Below are positions 50,279 through 62,342 of a stretch of DNA of 64,000 bases, in pieces. Below the pieces are notes generated by a model. It had not been told where the DNA came from. It did not search any database and saw only the letters and a program-made list of their open reading frames with translations. This DNA is from Sipunculus nudus (Eukaryota > Annelida > Sipuncula > Golfingiida > Sipunculidae): the NCBI GenBank assembly GCA_026874595.1, contig CM049310.1, forward strand, positions 52,530,558-52,594,557, given 5' to 3'. Position numbers and translations under genes: made by a program. The number at the start of each line of letters is the position of its first letter. The first letter of the stretch is position 1.

Positions 50279-52770
50279 TAACAAGTAGCCCATGGGCCAT
50301 GACGCTTAGCTACATTTGACCGGGTGCTCATTTATTCTATTAATGCTATATATTGTCTGTGATAATAGCTTATGGCTAATGTAACTACGTTGAAAAGGTG
50401 ACAGAAAATAAATACATCAGGTGGATATTCCCCCCCCCCCCCTCGATTTCACATTAGAGGGTTCCAAGGAAAATGGATACAATTAGTACCCTGTCTGTAT
50501 GGGTGCTCAAAATTATGTTTCTGGTCCATAGCTCGCAGAATATAGGTCACAATGACCCAATTTCAGGTTTTCACGGAGAATTGCCAAGGACCTCCCTTAA
50601 GGTCCTGTTAGAACAGTCTAGGGCTAATGGGTACAATTTGTGCCTTGTCTGACTGCTCAAAATCATGCTTCTGGCGAGTAGCTTGCAGAATATAGGTCAC
50701 CATAACTTATTTTTAAATTTCAAAGGAGATTTGCCCTTCACCTAGGTCTAATGCATACAATTTGTACCCCATCCGACGTTAAAGGTACTCAAATCATGTT
50801 TTTGGGCTGTCATATGCAGGTTTCCAGTGGGATTGGCCAAAGATCTCCCTGGATGTTGTGTTGGATGATTTAAGGGCTTAAGGATACAATATGTGCCCTA
50901 TCAGACTTCATTTGACATGTATTATAAGAATGAAGTTACCTTATTTCAGGATTCAAAGAAGACTTGTAAAAGACCTCTCTAGACTTTACAATATAAATTT
51001 CAAAGGAAAATAGAATTAATTTGTACTTTGTCTTTCCGGATGCTCAAATTCATATTTTTTTGCTCATAGCGCATAGAATATAGCCTGTGCACCATAACAT
51101 AATTACAGCTTTCCAAAGAGATTTGCCCATAACCTCCCTGATTGTTGCTTTAGAAGATTCTAGGTCTAATGCATACAATTTGTACCCAGCTGTCATTCAG
51201 GGTGCTCATATGACCTTTTTCCCTGCAGGTTGCGGAATATTGGTCACAGTGATCTAATTTCATGATTCCAATATTATGTTAGAATATTCTAGGCCTAATG
51301 GATGCAATTTGTGCCCCGTCTGTCTGGGTGCTCAAAATCAAAGTTGCGAATCATAGGTCACCATGACCTAATTTCAGGTTTCCAAGGAGATTTGCCTAAA
51401 ACCTCCATGAATATTGTGTTTCTAGACAAAAAGATACGATTTGTGCCTATCTGACATTCATTGTGCTCAAAACAATTTTTCGGTCGCAGAATATAGATCA
51501 CCATGACCTAATTTCAAGATTCAAAGGACATTTGTAAGGGACCTCCATGAATTTTATGTTAGAAGATTCTGGGCCTAATGGATGCAATTTGTGTCCCGTC
51601 TGACCGTCTAGGTGCTTATATGACATCTTTTCTCATAGGTCGCGAAATATAGGATATGGTGACCGAATTTCAGTGTTTCCAAGGACATTTGCAAAGGACA
51701 TCTCTTAATGTTACATAAGAAGATTCTAGGCCTAACAGATATAATGTGTGCCCTGTCTGACTTTCTGGGTGCTTATAATCCTATTTCTGGCCTGTAGGTC
51801 AAAAAATATAGGTCACCATGACCTAATTTCAGATTTTCAAGGAGACTTGCCTTGAACCTCCCAGGATATTGCGAAGAAGATTCTAGGCCTAATGGATACA
51901 ATTTGTGCCCCGTCTGACTGTCTGGGTGCTTATATGACATATTTTCCTATCTGTTGCAAATATATAGGTCATGATGACCTAATTTCAGTTTTCCAAGGAC
52001 AAGTTGTGCCAAGGACATCTCACAATGTTACATTAGAAGATTCTAGGTCCAACATATACAATTTTTGCCTTTTCTGACTTTCTGGGTACTTATATGACAT
52101 CTTTTCCTAAATATCACAAAATATAGGTTATGGTCGACCTAATTTCAGTTTCCAAGGACATTTGCTAAGGACATCTCACAATGTAACATAAGAAGATTCT
52201 ACGCCAAGCAAATACAATGTGTGCTCTGCCTAACTTTCTGGGTGCTCAAAATCCTGTAGGTCACAAAATGTAGGTCACCATGACCTAATTTCAAGTTTTC
52301 AGGACATTTGCCTAGAACCTCCCAGGATGTTGCGTTAGAAGATTCTAGGCCAAACAGGCCTAATAGAGAAGATTTGTCCCCATCTGACATTCAGGGTGTT
52401 CATAAGATATCTTTTCTCTATAGATCGCAGAATAAAGGTCACAGTGATCTAATTTCAGGTTTCGACAGACATTTGCCTAGGACCTCCCTTAAAGGTAAGA
52501 GGATTCTAGGCCTAATGGATACCATTAATGCCCCGTCTGACTGTCTGGGTGTTCAAAATCAGGATTTCGGCCCTTAGGTTATCTAACATAGGTCATCATG
52601 ACCTATTTCCGGGTTTCCAAGGCGATTTGTCTAGGACCTCCCTGGATGTTCAGTCAGAAGTTTCTAGATCTAACGGTTACGATTTGTGCCCTGTTAACGG
52701 ACGGACGGAGGGACGCCGGACAAAGGGTAATCGCTATAGCTCAGATGACTTACAGTCAGCTGAGCAAAAA
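50279..52770 (-). mobile_element. HINE/pearl-like element with ~15 satellite monomers of ~150 bp
   Basis: Left end ACAAGTAGCCCATGGGCC holds a perfect GCCCATGGGC hairpin and then GACGCTTAGCT. The right end reads AACGGACGGACGG, GACAAAGGGTAATCGC and CAGTCAGCTGAGCAAAA. Both ends match the 22.68-24.57 kb element. The core is ~15 diverged copies of a ~150-bp unit with GGTCACCATGACCTAATTTC, GACCTCCC and GATTCTAGGCCTAATGG. Duplication unit 1 keeps the empty site at ~41784 (CCCTTGAAACTTGTATAAAA), which fixes the boundaries and shows no host sequence was lost. All open frames inside are satellite shadows. Confidence 0.85.
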
Positions 52771-53232
52771 ATAAGCCAGAAAACGTGGATTTTGCCGCAC
52801 ACAAGCTGATTGTTTTGTTTATATCGACTTGTTTATAATATGTGGGCCCACCAAAATAATCAAAACAAATTTAAAAAGGGCATCTGGCAGCAGGTCAGAT
52901 AAGACAGAGCTCTGCAAATGGCGTTTTGCAAGAAGTGACCTTCTGCCTCCGCATAAATGCAACCTACCACCTTAGGTTACATGTTTTCCTTTTTGTCAAC
53001 ATCACTGTGTTTACAAAGATGTTGTTGATAAACAAGTTCGTACATTCTTCACGAAGGCCTTATAAGATCTTTTCACAAGCAAAATTACCCTTAGATCATT
53101 ATTATATACACAAGAGAAGCCTGAAATCACAAGAATTCGTTATGTGAAGGTAGGTGAATGGACAGCTTTAACCTGTCTTCCAACAATATACACGTTTACA
53201 TTCACTTTGTGCACCTCCTAAGTTCGTACATT

Positions 53233-56200
53233 TCACACGTTCAACGTGTAAACCCTTGTGCTCCTTGTGCCTTGCGAACACCTGTATACAAATATGATGC
53301 ACAGGAGACAAGCGGCGACCAGGTAGAGAGAATTGACGACACGCAGCGGGGCGGCGTAGGTCCCAAAGACTTCTCGCATGGTCCCTGTAAATATAAACGA
53401 TCAATTAATGAGACTGATATTCACATATAGGATGTACTTTGCTGTTAAAATAGCATGTGCTCTCGAAATTAAGTCGATGATAGTTATAGAACGCTCATAA
53501 AATTATGAATAAACGTTTCAAACAGCACGATGATGCAGAGGCACCCTCCCTACCCTGTCATTTTAATGCTGTATGCGTCACTTGTCTCAATAATGAAAGT
53601 TATGTATATATTCAGAAGCAGATCCAGAGGTTTTCCAGAAGGTCCGGACCACCCTCTCCTTTTCAGCCGCCCTAACCTTTTTTATAGGATTTCAGACCAA
53701 TATGCGCCCTCGACCCCCACCCTTCTAGGCTATTTGTTTAGGATTTATCATTAGCCCTCCTGGTTTGAACCCCCTCCATTTCCTTAATCCTGGATCCGCC
53801 CCTGATATTCATATGTGTAGTAAATATACCGGGTACGTGTACGTTTTTATATAATAACCGTTTAATTTTTATACGCATGCATGCACAAACTCACCAAACG
53901 GGACTTGAGTGCCAGATATTGCCGATCCTGCGATGGCTTCAAGGAGCCCCATCACTGACCCCATGTTTTCAAATCCCACTACGTCAATTATCACTGGCCC
54001 CCGGACCACGTGATTTATCCCGGCAAAAAGTCCCATAAGAGCAACATGATTGAAGGCTACACGGGTTCCAGTGCTGAAACTGATCACTAAGAATGCAGTT
54101 GTTATAATGACATAACCAACCATAGAAATTAGATATTTCATAGACCAATGCCAATCAACAAGCATACCATATATGAATCTAGTTGTTAGTTCAATCACTG
54201 CTAAGATGGACAAACTCGTGGCAACGTCGAACTTGGATAAACCTAGTTCTTCCAGATAAGCAGCAATCAATGTATTATTATTATAAAATGCACACTGGGC
54301 CAAAATGTAATATGTGATAAGGACCCAAAAAAGTCTCTTCTGGCAAAATTCTGAGTACCTAGTCAAAACGCTTTTTCTTTTCATTTCTTTTTCTGGCTGT
54401 CTGACATCCATCCGAGGTTCTGTCTGCTGGTTGGCATCTGTATCCTCTCCTAAATCCTGGACGAATGCATAATCCTCTGCTGAAATGTTTGCTGCATTTT
54501 GTTTACCCGAGGACACGACAGCAATAGCGAAATCCTCTATTTTAACCCCCGCAACCTCTACTTCAGCGCAGCGAGTCCTATTCTGCAAATCCTTATCAGC
54601 AACATTATTGATAAAAGTCATGGATAGATCGGAATCCTTTTTTATATAGGACTCGCGTCTTCCATGATCTTTGCTGATGGTTTTGCTGCCTGAGCCTGAC
54701 GTGAGGCGTTTTTGCACCTGGGCTGCTTCTTGGGCTTTTCTTTTAGCGTATGATACACGCTCCGGGCGCAGTACCAGGACAAGGAGGACAGTGTTCAACC
54801 AAAGGCCGCCTAGCACAATGAGGGCGCCACGTACAGTGTACTGCTCAATCACCTGGGAATACATCACGGGGAACAACATAGTCCCCGTGCTCGAGGCCAC
54901 CATAATCAAACCGTTCGCCATGCCGCGTCTCCTAACGAAGATTCGGTTGAACAAAGACAGGCACGGAACTAGCGTCAAACTTATGGTAAATCCTACGGAA
55001 AGAGAGCATCATTATTTGTAGTATTTTCAAAACTTCCACTTAGATGCACATAAAATTATATAAAGAACTTGGGATTATTTGATTAAACAAGTGGATATGA
55101 TCATATACATTTAGAAAAAAAATTACTTTGCATTCATAACCATTTTGAATTCGGATTTTATACCTTCGCTCCTTTGCCAAATACGTGGTGCTAACATTTA
55201 AATACAAATTACATAAACTCGAAAATTTGTCTTGATGTTTATATAAACAATGGCCCCGGCTTAAATGAGGGTAAAGTGATGAAATGCGTAATCCAGTTAC
55301 CATACATTATACATTAATGATTTAAAGAGTTGTGTCCAGTTATGTATAACTGATGAGACATTCTGATTAATTAATTTGGTTAATGTAAAAAACACTCCTG
55401 CATAATGATGCACTTCAGCAAATTTTTTTTACGGCAACAGCATTTCTGTATTAATATATTATAATTAAGAAAACGCAAGCGAACGACAAACAAGACCTGC
55501 AATTTGCCAACAAGAACTTTGAGGGGTAAATACGAAATTTTTACGTTTTTCATTTAAGTGGTTTTCCAGTTTTCACACCCAAACTAAACAAAATACGAGG
55601 CACACTTATCGATAATAATACCGATTGTTATATCATAAAAATAAAACCGTCAAAATTAAAATTTTCGTAATAACGTAAAATATACAGCTCACCATAGGTT
55701 ACACCGAAACCACCAACCAGTACCCAGAGATTGGGGGCGAATGCTCCTATAAACATAGAGGCACAACCTAATATAGCACTTATCGCCAGCAGGTAGCGCA
55801 CAGGGTATATATCACTCAGATATCCCGTCATCGGCGCTAGGGTAAAACAAAATCTTCATTAAAAGTATGCCACTACCATTAACGAAGAATTTAATCACTT
55901 ATCCATAAACTATATGAAATGTTTATTTGTTGATTATATTTAATTTATAATAACTTTCCCCAAAATGCCAAGCCGTCGACAGATTAATGATTTATCACAT
56001 ATAATTAAACCAGTAGTACAGTTTAAAACATAATAACATATCTCCTGATGAATACCTTAGGTTCCATAGTAATTGTTCTGATTTAGAAATTGAGCAAAAC
56101 AATTTACTTGAGTATGATCGTTCACGTTATACTTTTGGATGCTCCTGTGCATGTCATCGGTGATCTTTTAAACACATTTTGAGGATGTTCTTGGATGCCG

Positions 56201-57266
56201 TATTTTATATAGTGTGATTTGATGCCATTCAACCAAATATGTCACAAATAAGCACTCGGGATGAATGAAATACAAAACATTTTTCTTACAACATTGCGTT
56301 CATATACGCAATTTATTTTAAGTAAGGAAAAAAAAAAAAAAAACCCAATACATCACAGAAATACGTATTATTTTTTTTAAGTGTATTTTTTTTATATATG
56401 CATAAGATAATAACATAATAACAAATTAATAACATAAAAACATACCCGGCAGTGAGCTGCAGATGTATATTGCCATTGTGACCCAGCCTGTGTTCTGCGG
56501 GCCTTCACCATAAAGCTCCAACCATTCAACGTATAACATACTGACCGTCTTTAGGAACCCACCCATAAGTAAGTTGACGAAACAGCCAACTGCAAGGAGA
56601 TATATACACATAGCTTATAAGGTGTGACCATTATCACTCGAGACCGCACCTCTACATCATGGGCTACAATGAAGAAACATCTAAAGAACTGGATCTAAAT
56701 TGCAAACTTTGTAACCAGAAATCTGCTCTCTAATGAATGCAAGCCTCCGCCATACACATTGTTCATTCGTTTATATATGACTGTATATTTGTGAATATTC
56801 CCTGATGCCGTATGCTGTGCCGGATCGCTTACCTGTAATTTCTGATGATGCTTATTGCATTAAATATAATTAAGAAATGAGTGCTCCTTTCGTCCTTGGA
56901 ATGTCCTAAAAGGTATCAAGCTAAAATGGTAATTTTTGTTGTCATAGAAAAGATAAGAAAAATAATAAATTCAAGTCCAATGCTACTTTACTTCAAATTT
57001 ATCAGAAAATAAAAGGGTATAAAAACATACGAAAATATGAGAAAAATTATGACAGTATATAATATACAATACATACATGACCTGGTACAATATATGGTTC
57101 ATTGACGCCCAGAACGTGTAATCTTTATACGTATATCTGCAGGTAGCTTTGGCATGTATAGTTTATTTATATATATATAAATACCTAAAAGCGCCAACCA
57201 AACCCATTTTGGTTCCGACGGAATTTCGTTTGGGTCGGTCCCTTTCGCACTCTGGTCTCCAGTCAT
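53233..57266 (-). CDS. Monocarboxylate transporter-like protein C (SLC16, MFS), five exons
   Basis: Exons 57266-57185 (ATG), 56589-56446, 55836-55693, 54992-53895 and 53384-53233 (TGA); phase 1 throughout, 539 residues. Tandem copy of gene B with the same domain plan: EPKWVW at helix 1, a GYLSDIYPVRYLL region after helix 2, NRIFVRRRGMANG at helix 5, a polar central loop, and the E/R pair in helix 8 (ELTTR). In the large exon 28 of ~366 residues differ from B, and about 18 of these fall in the ~143-residue loop. The last exon keeps the Glu codon that B has lost (GTMREVFG). Introns are short because the 452-bp insertion of gene B is missing here. All splice sites are intact; probably functional. 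Substrate unknown. Confidence 0.92.
53613..53804. mobile_element. Short inverted-repeat element in intron 4 of gene C
   Basis: Begins CAGAAGCAGATCCAGAGG and ends CCTGGATCCGCCCCTG, with ATATT on both sides. It is the orthologue of 42633-42795, slightly longer because of an extra segment near its right end. Confidence 0.75.
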
Positions 57267-58046
57267 TTCCTTCAGCCTGTGCAACCTATATTGAAAAAGT
57301 AGAAAAATCACCGTAATGTAGATTTTTTGGTCCGCTATTGCATCTTTGTTCCCGTTGCTGTACTGTCTCCGGAATATTTCGAAACAATGATAGGCCATAT
57401 GCACGTACGGGCTCTATTTCATTCACAAGTCTAGATTCAGTCTTGATTTAAGTGATGTATATATTAGCATTATATACCAAAGTTCATCTTCAAAACATGT
57501 ACAATTTCAGAGTGTTGGCACGCAGGTTGCACATACCTCATACATGAGCCAATTTTAGTCATATCACCTTTGGATTACCATAGCTGAAATAAGCTGAATT
57601 TCATTGTCTTTTTTAATTATAATTAAATAATTTTTTCTCACAACCTCGAAGGACATTGACATATTTTATTTTTATAGCTTGTTAACGTAAATTTTAAAAA
57701 AAATATAAAAAAATGAAGTGCACTGAATGTATTAAAGGACTGAATACAGGAGTAATAATAAAAGCAAGGATCATAAGGGTGTATTATAGAACATAAATAG
57801 GCCTAAGGACCCCTTTGAAAAATATAGGATGCTTGGTGCAAAGGCCCCTCATTAGTTCCGGATTCCATCATTGCCATACTGTGCGGATTTTCTTCTCATG
57901 TGGCTGGGGTGATATCCTTGTTTAATATTGTTAAGTGTTATTACTATAATACGGTTATAATCTCGAGTCTTTACGGCCGGAAGCGTCATATGTAGTTGGT
58001 TTCCAGCGGGTCTGCACAGATGGTTTAAAAATTATTTTAGTCCTTA

Positions 58047-58959
58047 ACATGATTTTTAATTAAAAGCATCGGGTGCAGTTGTTATTCTTGTCTCATGTTG
58101 TGCTTTATATCTCCAAGGTCACCATTGTAAGTTTTTTTTTATTTAAATGTATCGTGCCTAACAACCACCTTAATGTGTAGGGTTTACGTAACCATTTTGT
58201 GTGGAAGCTGGCAGCACAGCTTACCTTTGACCTATATATTCAGTTGATATGGCACGGAAAAATATTGGTATTTGATTTTTTTTTTCAATGTTATGAAAAA
58301 TAATTGACAACTGTGAAACTCGACTTTTAAACTTTCATATTAATAATTTGTATTGTGCAAGAAAATTGTCAGTGGGTGGCTAGCATTAAACTTCTAAGGC
58401 CAAGGTACTTGTTATAGACTGGCCCACTCAATGCAGTTGTTAAGACTTCTTGGCTCCCGCTAACAGAGCGATCAAACTTGCTATCGTTGTATCACAACGT
58501 TAGGCCAGGTACAAGCACTGGCGGTAAACAATATAGCTAATTTACATCTTTCTGAACGACCAATTTCTCAACTGTGAGGCCCGGTTTGGAAAGATCAGAC
58601 AGGATCGCACATCACCGCCTCTCTGACTAATTTAATGTCTTCTCCAGTGACGTTGGCAATTATTGGTCTTTCCAAGAAATGTACTACAAACTACGTGGTT
58701 CATTCTGTCATCGCTTTAGCCAGGGAAAGCCTTTGCTAGCGGGTAGCGAGTAGTATAAAATGGATTTAATTAAATCATAGCGTCTGTACGGACGGAATCG
58801 CGGTACCAGTAGGTGAATTAAGTAGTTTTCTTTGTAGAGACGAAGAGATATTATAGCTGGGTTGAAGTGAGAATGTACTTACAGTTACGTAGTAGAGATT
58901 AATGCCTTGTGCTTATAGAGGTGTATCATTTATGTTTTGAAAAACTACTGATTTATTCT
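58047..58959. other. Single-copy DNA between the SLC16 duplication and the tRNA array
   Basis: No coding frame or RNA gene recognised. It begins where homology between the two SLC16 units ends, so it is the ancestral flank of the duplicated block. Confidence 0.5.
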
Positions 58960-59181
58960 GAATTTACACGTCAGGTGCCCGTGGAGTGTCAAATGTATCG
59001 GTTTGCTTGCGTAATAGAAACAGCCACACAAAGATGAAGAACGAATATTCACACGTGGATAAGAATGTGAGCTTTTTATTTGTGAAAAAAAAAACAATTG
59101 ATTCATGACCTAGGAAAAAAAATTGATCCTGACAGCAACTCACAGACAATGCCACCGGTGTGACAGAAAAAAAGTGTGACA

Positions 59182-59263
59182 TGGCTGCGGTGGGATTCAA
59201 ACCAACGCCTTCGAAGAGACTGGTGCCTAAAACCAGCGCCTTAGACCACTCGGCCACGCTACC
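59182..59263 (-). tRNA. tRNA-Leu(UAG), probable pseudogene
   Basis: 82 nt with a normal D arm and anticodon arm (stem CTGGT/ACCAG, loop TTTAGGC, anticodon TAG). The invariant T-loop C is changed (TTTGAAT for TTCGAAT), the T stem has a mismatch, and acceptor pair 4-69 is A-A. A T7 Pol III terminator follows. Likely non-functional. Confidence 0.7.
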
Positions 59264-60171
59264 TGTTTCCGTCTAAAGACAATCGTGCCGGGAAAGTCTC
59301 TACAGCTGAATGCGACAGATCCATGCTCGCTCAAGTACTGAACTCGTCATCTTCTCGTGCAGACGTAGGTCGAGACGATGTACTACATAGAAATTGATCA
59401 ATCAAGTTATACACGCAACATTCCGGAGAAATCTCATCAAGAGTATCCAGGACGTAAATATAAATGTATAAATAAGATGGATATTCCTGTGAAAATAAGG
59501 GAAACTAAAGAGGGAGTATATATTTCATTCTAGACTACAAAACACTTCAGCAGGTCAAATGTTTAAAGAAATTAACCAAAACGCTCAACTTACAATTAAA
59601 TACATTGAATTTAACAGGAAAGTTGGAATCATGGGCGGAATCCCGGAAGAGTAAACAAGGTCAGCGCATTTCATTTTAATCTGTATAATCCTTTGCTTTA
59701 GATCTGCACGGAAATCGCTAAGCACCCTGGCCAACTGAAATATCTGCCTGTGAAATGAAGGGGAACTAAACAGGGCGTGTGTCTTCCATACTGGTCTACA
59801 AATAAAGCTATTCCTACATCTTGGGTGGACATAAATAGAGAAAGGGCTAATACAAAAGTGTGATTTACATATGAAAATGTTGATTAGAGAATTGTCTGTA
59901 CATTTCAATTGATCTGCAACAAAATAATAAGGAGCGTTGATGGACTAGAATATTAGGATTTTGCTGAATCGTTTAGATATGCACAGTACTGATTTTGTAT
60001 GATTCCGGGACGTTGAAAAGAGCCAGAACGAATTATTCCTAGTGATTATTAATGTTGTACTGACCACCGTCGCTGTAAAGATAAATATCATGATGAGTTG
60101 TGAAAATGGCCCTGGCGGCAGACTTTTGAAGAGCCGTTAAGCATTGACCGGACTTGAAATAAAAGAATCAG

Positions 60172-60253
60172 TGGCAGCGGTGGGATTCGAACCCACGCCT
60201 CCGAATATGCTGGTGCCTTAAACCAGCGCCTTAGACCGCTCGGCCACGCAACC
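60172..60253 (-). tRNA. tRNA-Leu(AAG)
   Basis: 82 nt; anticodon loop TTAAGGC gives AAG, decoding CUU (and CUC after A34 to inosine). It has a leucine-type long variable arm (CTC..GAG-like hairpin, here partly altered), an intact T arm GGGTTCGAATCCC and a TTTT terminator. Acceptor pair 4-69 is T-T. Its first seven bases belong to the duplication flanking the neighbouring retrotransposon. The open frame running through it is a tRNA artefact. Confidence 0.85.
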
Positions 60254-60312
60254 TGTGTACCACGCATGTTCAAACCACACGATCTTCCCTCACTATCCAG
60301 AGCGATGATACA
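60247..60312. repeat. Left copy of ~66-bp duplication flanking the non-LTR element
   Basis: From CGC.ACCTGTGTACC to AGCGATGATACA, matching 62097-62162 with about six mismatches. It includes the first seven bases of a tRNA-Leu gene and its 5' flank. Confidence 0.65.
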
Positions 60313-62096
60313 TACATGCCCGTTTCACCGCTCAGACAATAACTAGGGTTTTTACCCCGCAGTTTTGCCTCTTCGGGTACCCCTCTCTTTGCACTGAGGT
60401 CGCCAGGACTGACACGCCAGCTAGCTAGATCCGGCCCGCCCTCGGCCTCGCCTACAGTCTACCACCGGGGAATCCACCAGGTGTTCCCGGGAGCCTGAGC
60501 CAGTAATGTCCGAGCGCCACCGGGCTGCCCCTGGACTTCCGTGAGTCCCGCCCTGTGCCTTGTCCCTGTCGACCAGGTACAGTTTTCGTTTGATCGGAGC
60601 CTTCTCGGGAGCCTTCTCTGGTGCTTCTGCTATCAAGCTTTGAGCCTTGTCCCTGCTGGTCCTAACCGGACCCCCGGTTTTTACATCTGGAAGCCTTGTC
60701 CTTGATCCTTTCAGGATCCCCATAACTTTTATCCACCAAACGGCTGGCTCTAGAGGGCCGGGTTCCATACTGCCGGCAACGGGCTGGCCTACTCTTCTAT
60801 CGAAAAACAGTATGGGGTCTTTTTCGTGCCCATCCCCACGAGACCGCCATTTTACGTCCTCATCCGATGGACGGCCCGTATTTTACTTTTGCAGTCGGGC
60901 GCTGCAGAGCTCCGGAGCCTTTCTACCCCTCCCCCACTTTCCCAGGCTTACCACTGATCTTTTGCCAGTCGAGCCACATTTTAAGGTCTGTATAGAACTT
61001 CTCTTGCTTCACCTTTTCGACATAGCCTTTGCTCAACCTTAGAATGTGATCGCTCACGTATTTTATATCTGCCTTCTCGTGAAGCACAGACACTCGGGTT
61101 CGAGGCGGGAGTCTCAAGGCCGTCCTTAAGGTCCTGTTTTGAAGCCGTTGAAGTTTCTTAATGTGGTGCTCTTTGATTGAGATCAGGGCTATGCAGCCGT
61201 ACATCATAACCGGTCTGATCCAGGCTTTATAAAGATATATCAAACTTAGGGTTGACATGCCACCTGTCCCTGCTTTTAGCACTCTTAAGCAGTTTAGTCT
61301 CGCTTTGACCCTCTGTTCGATATCCTTTATGTGAGCGGCCCATGTGAGTTTCTTATCAACCGTCAGTCCCAGAAATTTTATCTGGTCTGTGAATTGAATT
61401 GGTTCCCCGGCCAATTTCAGTTCTGGCGCTTTGCCGGCCTTATTGCCTTTCTGACTTGCAAGCCTGCGTTTTCGTCGCATTGACTCTTACTCGCCATTTA
61501 GCACACCACTTTGTAACCTCGTCTAGACCTGCCTGTAGCCTGGGTACTGCTCTTTTGCTATGTGTCCATAGCGCAGTATCGTCCGCAAATTGGCTCGTCG
61601 CCCCCGTGCGGACTCCCCCTTTCTCGGACAGGCTAGGTATGTCGTTGACGTATATGACGTAAAGCAGCGGGCTGAGAGCTGAGCCCTGCGGTGTGCCAGC
61701 GGCGGGTTCGATCTCGTGCGACTTAGCGTCACCTACTCTGACCCATAACTTCTTGTCACTTAGGAAGGATGAGAGGAGCCTCACAATGCGAGCCGGCAGT
61801 TTAGCCTGCGTTGCGATCTTATACCTTAGTCCATCCCGCCATACTGCGTCGAAGGCTTTCTCGACGTCTAGGAATAATCCTATAGTGTCATAAGATCGCT
61901 GCAGGCATTGCTTCACCGACTGTGTCAGCCTGAACAGTCGGTCATTCGTTGACCTGCCCTTACGGAACCCGCTCTGATTCGGGTTAAAGTACTCCGCTTT
62001 CTCTAAGTGTCCACTGATCCTGCCAGCCAGTACCCGTTCTAGCACTTTCCCTAAGATTGGCAGTAGGCTGATGGGTCGGTAGTTTTTCGGTAGCCT
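60313..62096 (-). mobile_element. 5'-truncated non-LTR retrotransposon inserted in a tRNA-Leu gene
   Basis: On the minus strand the host reads ACAGGTAGCG (the tRNA's 5' acceptor strand) and then changes abruptly to AGGCTACCGAAAAACTACC, which begins inside the polymerase coding region. About 600 bp of GC-rich non-coding tail follow the polymerase and end at GGGCATGTATG next to the left 66-bp repeat. Base composition is far richer in GC than the surroundings. The flanking repeats are 60247-60312 and 62097-62162. Confidence 0.8.
60923..62096 (-). pseudogene. Reverse transcriptase of the non-LTR element (truncated, frameshifted)
   Basis: Two overlapping frames cover the polymerase. The first (to 61440) has NYRPISLLP, QSGFRKGRSTND, FLDVEKAFDAVW, GTPQGSALSPLLY and the catalytic FADDTALW. 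The second (61480-60923) has the thumb FLGLTVDKKLTWAAHI and a C-terminal region ending SGKPGKVGEG. A frameshift near 61430-61475 separates them. Nothing upstream of the first RT block is present, so endonuclease and ORF1 are missing. Motifs are of the Jockey/CR1-like group, clade not assigned. Non-functional copy. Confidence 0.88.
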
Positions 62097-62162
62097 CGCT
62101 ACCTGTGTACCGCGCATGTTCAAACCACACGATCTTTCCTCACTATCGTTAGCGATGATACA
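62097..62162. repeat. Right copy of ~66-bp duplication
   Basis: Counterpart of 60247-60312. Its outer side continues as tRNA-array flank (CAGCACAAATCCGCTTTTCC), matching the flank of the 63464 tRNA. Only seven bases of the tRNA remain on this side. Confidence 0.65.
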
Positions 62163-62342
62163 GCACAAATCCGCTTTTCCTTATTGAAGAGAAATTCGAA
62201 TGGTGAGGTTTTATCAATCAGAGCGTGAGGATCTTGAGCTTTTTATTTGGAAAAACAAATGATTCTTTCCTTCAGAAAAAGACATTCACCCTGACAACAA
62301 CTCACAGACAATGACACCAGCGTGACAGAAAAAAAATGTGAC

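Larger units (their letters stand above)
49886..58046. repeat. Segmental duplication, unit 2 (contains SLC16 gene C)
   Basis: Counterpart of 41364-48064. It contains a 2.5 kb HINE insertion at 50279-52770 that unit 1 lacks, and it lacks the 452-bp insertion of unit 1. Homology ends at GTCCTTA.CAT (58046). Confidence 0.85.

Noticed and set aside
50430-52740. Possible multi-exon gene from the many + frames
   Set aside because: All frames are shadows of the ~150-bp satellite in the HINE.
60088-60273. Open frame reading GTQVAWPSGLRRWFKAP, and the AEWSKALVLGTS frames at 58964 and 63685
   Set aside because: These are translations of the tRNA-Leu genes and their flanks, a well-known annotation artefact.
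60421-60768. 115-codon frame after the reverse transcriptase
   Set aside because: GC-rich 3' tail of the retroelement; no protein similarity recognised.
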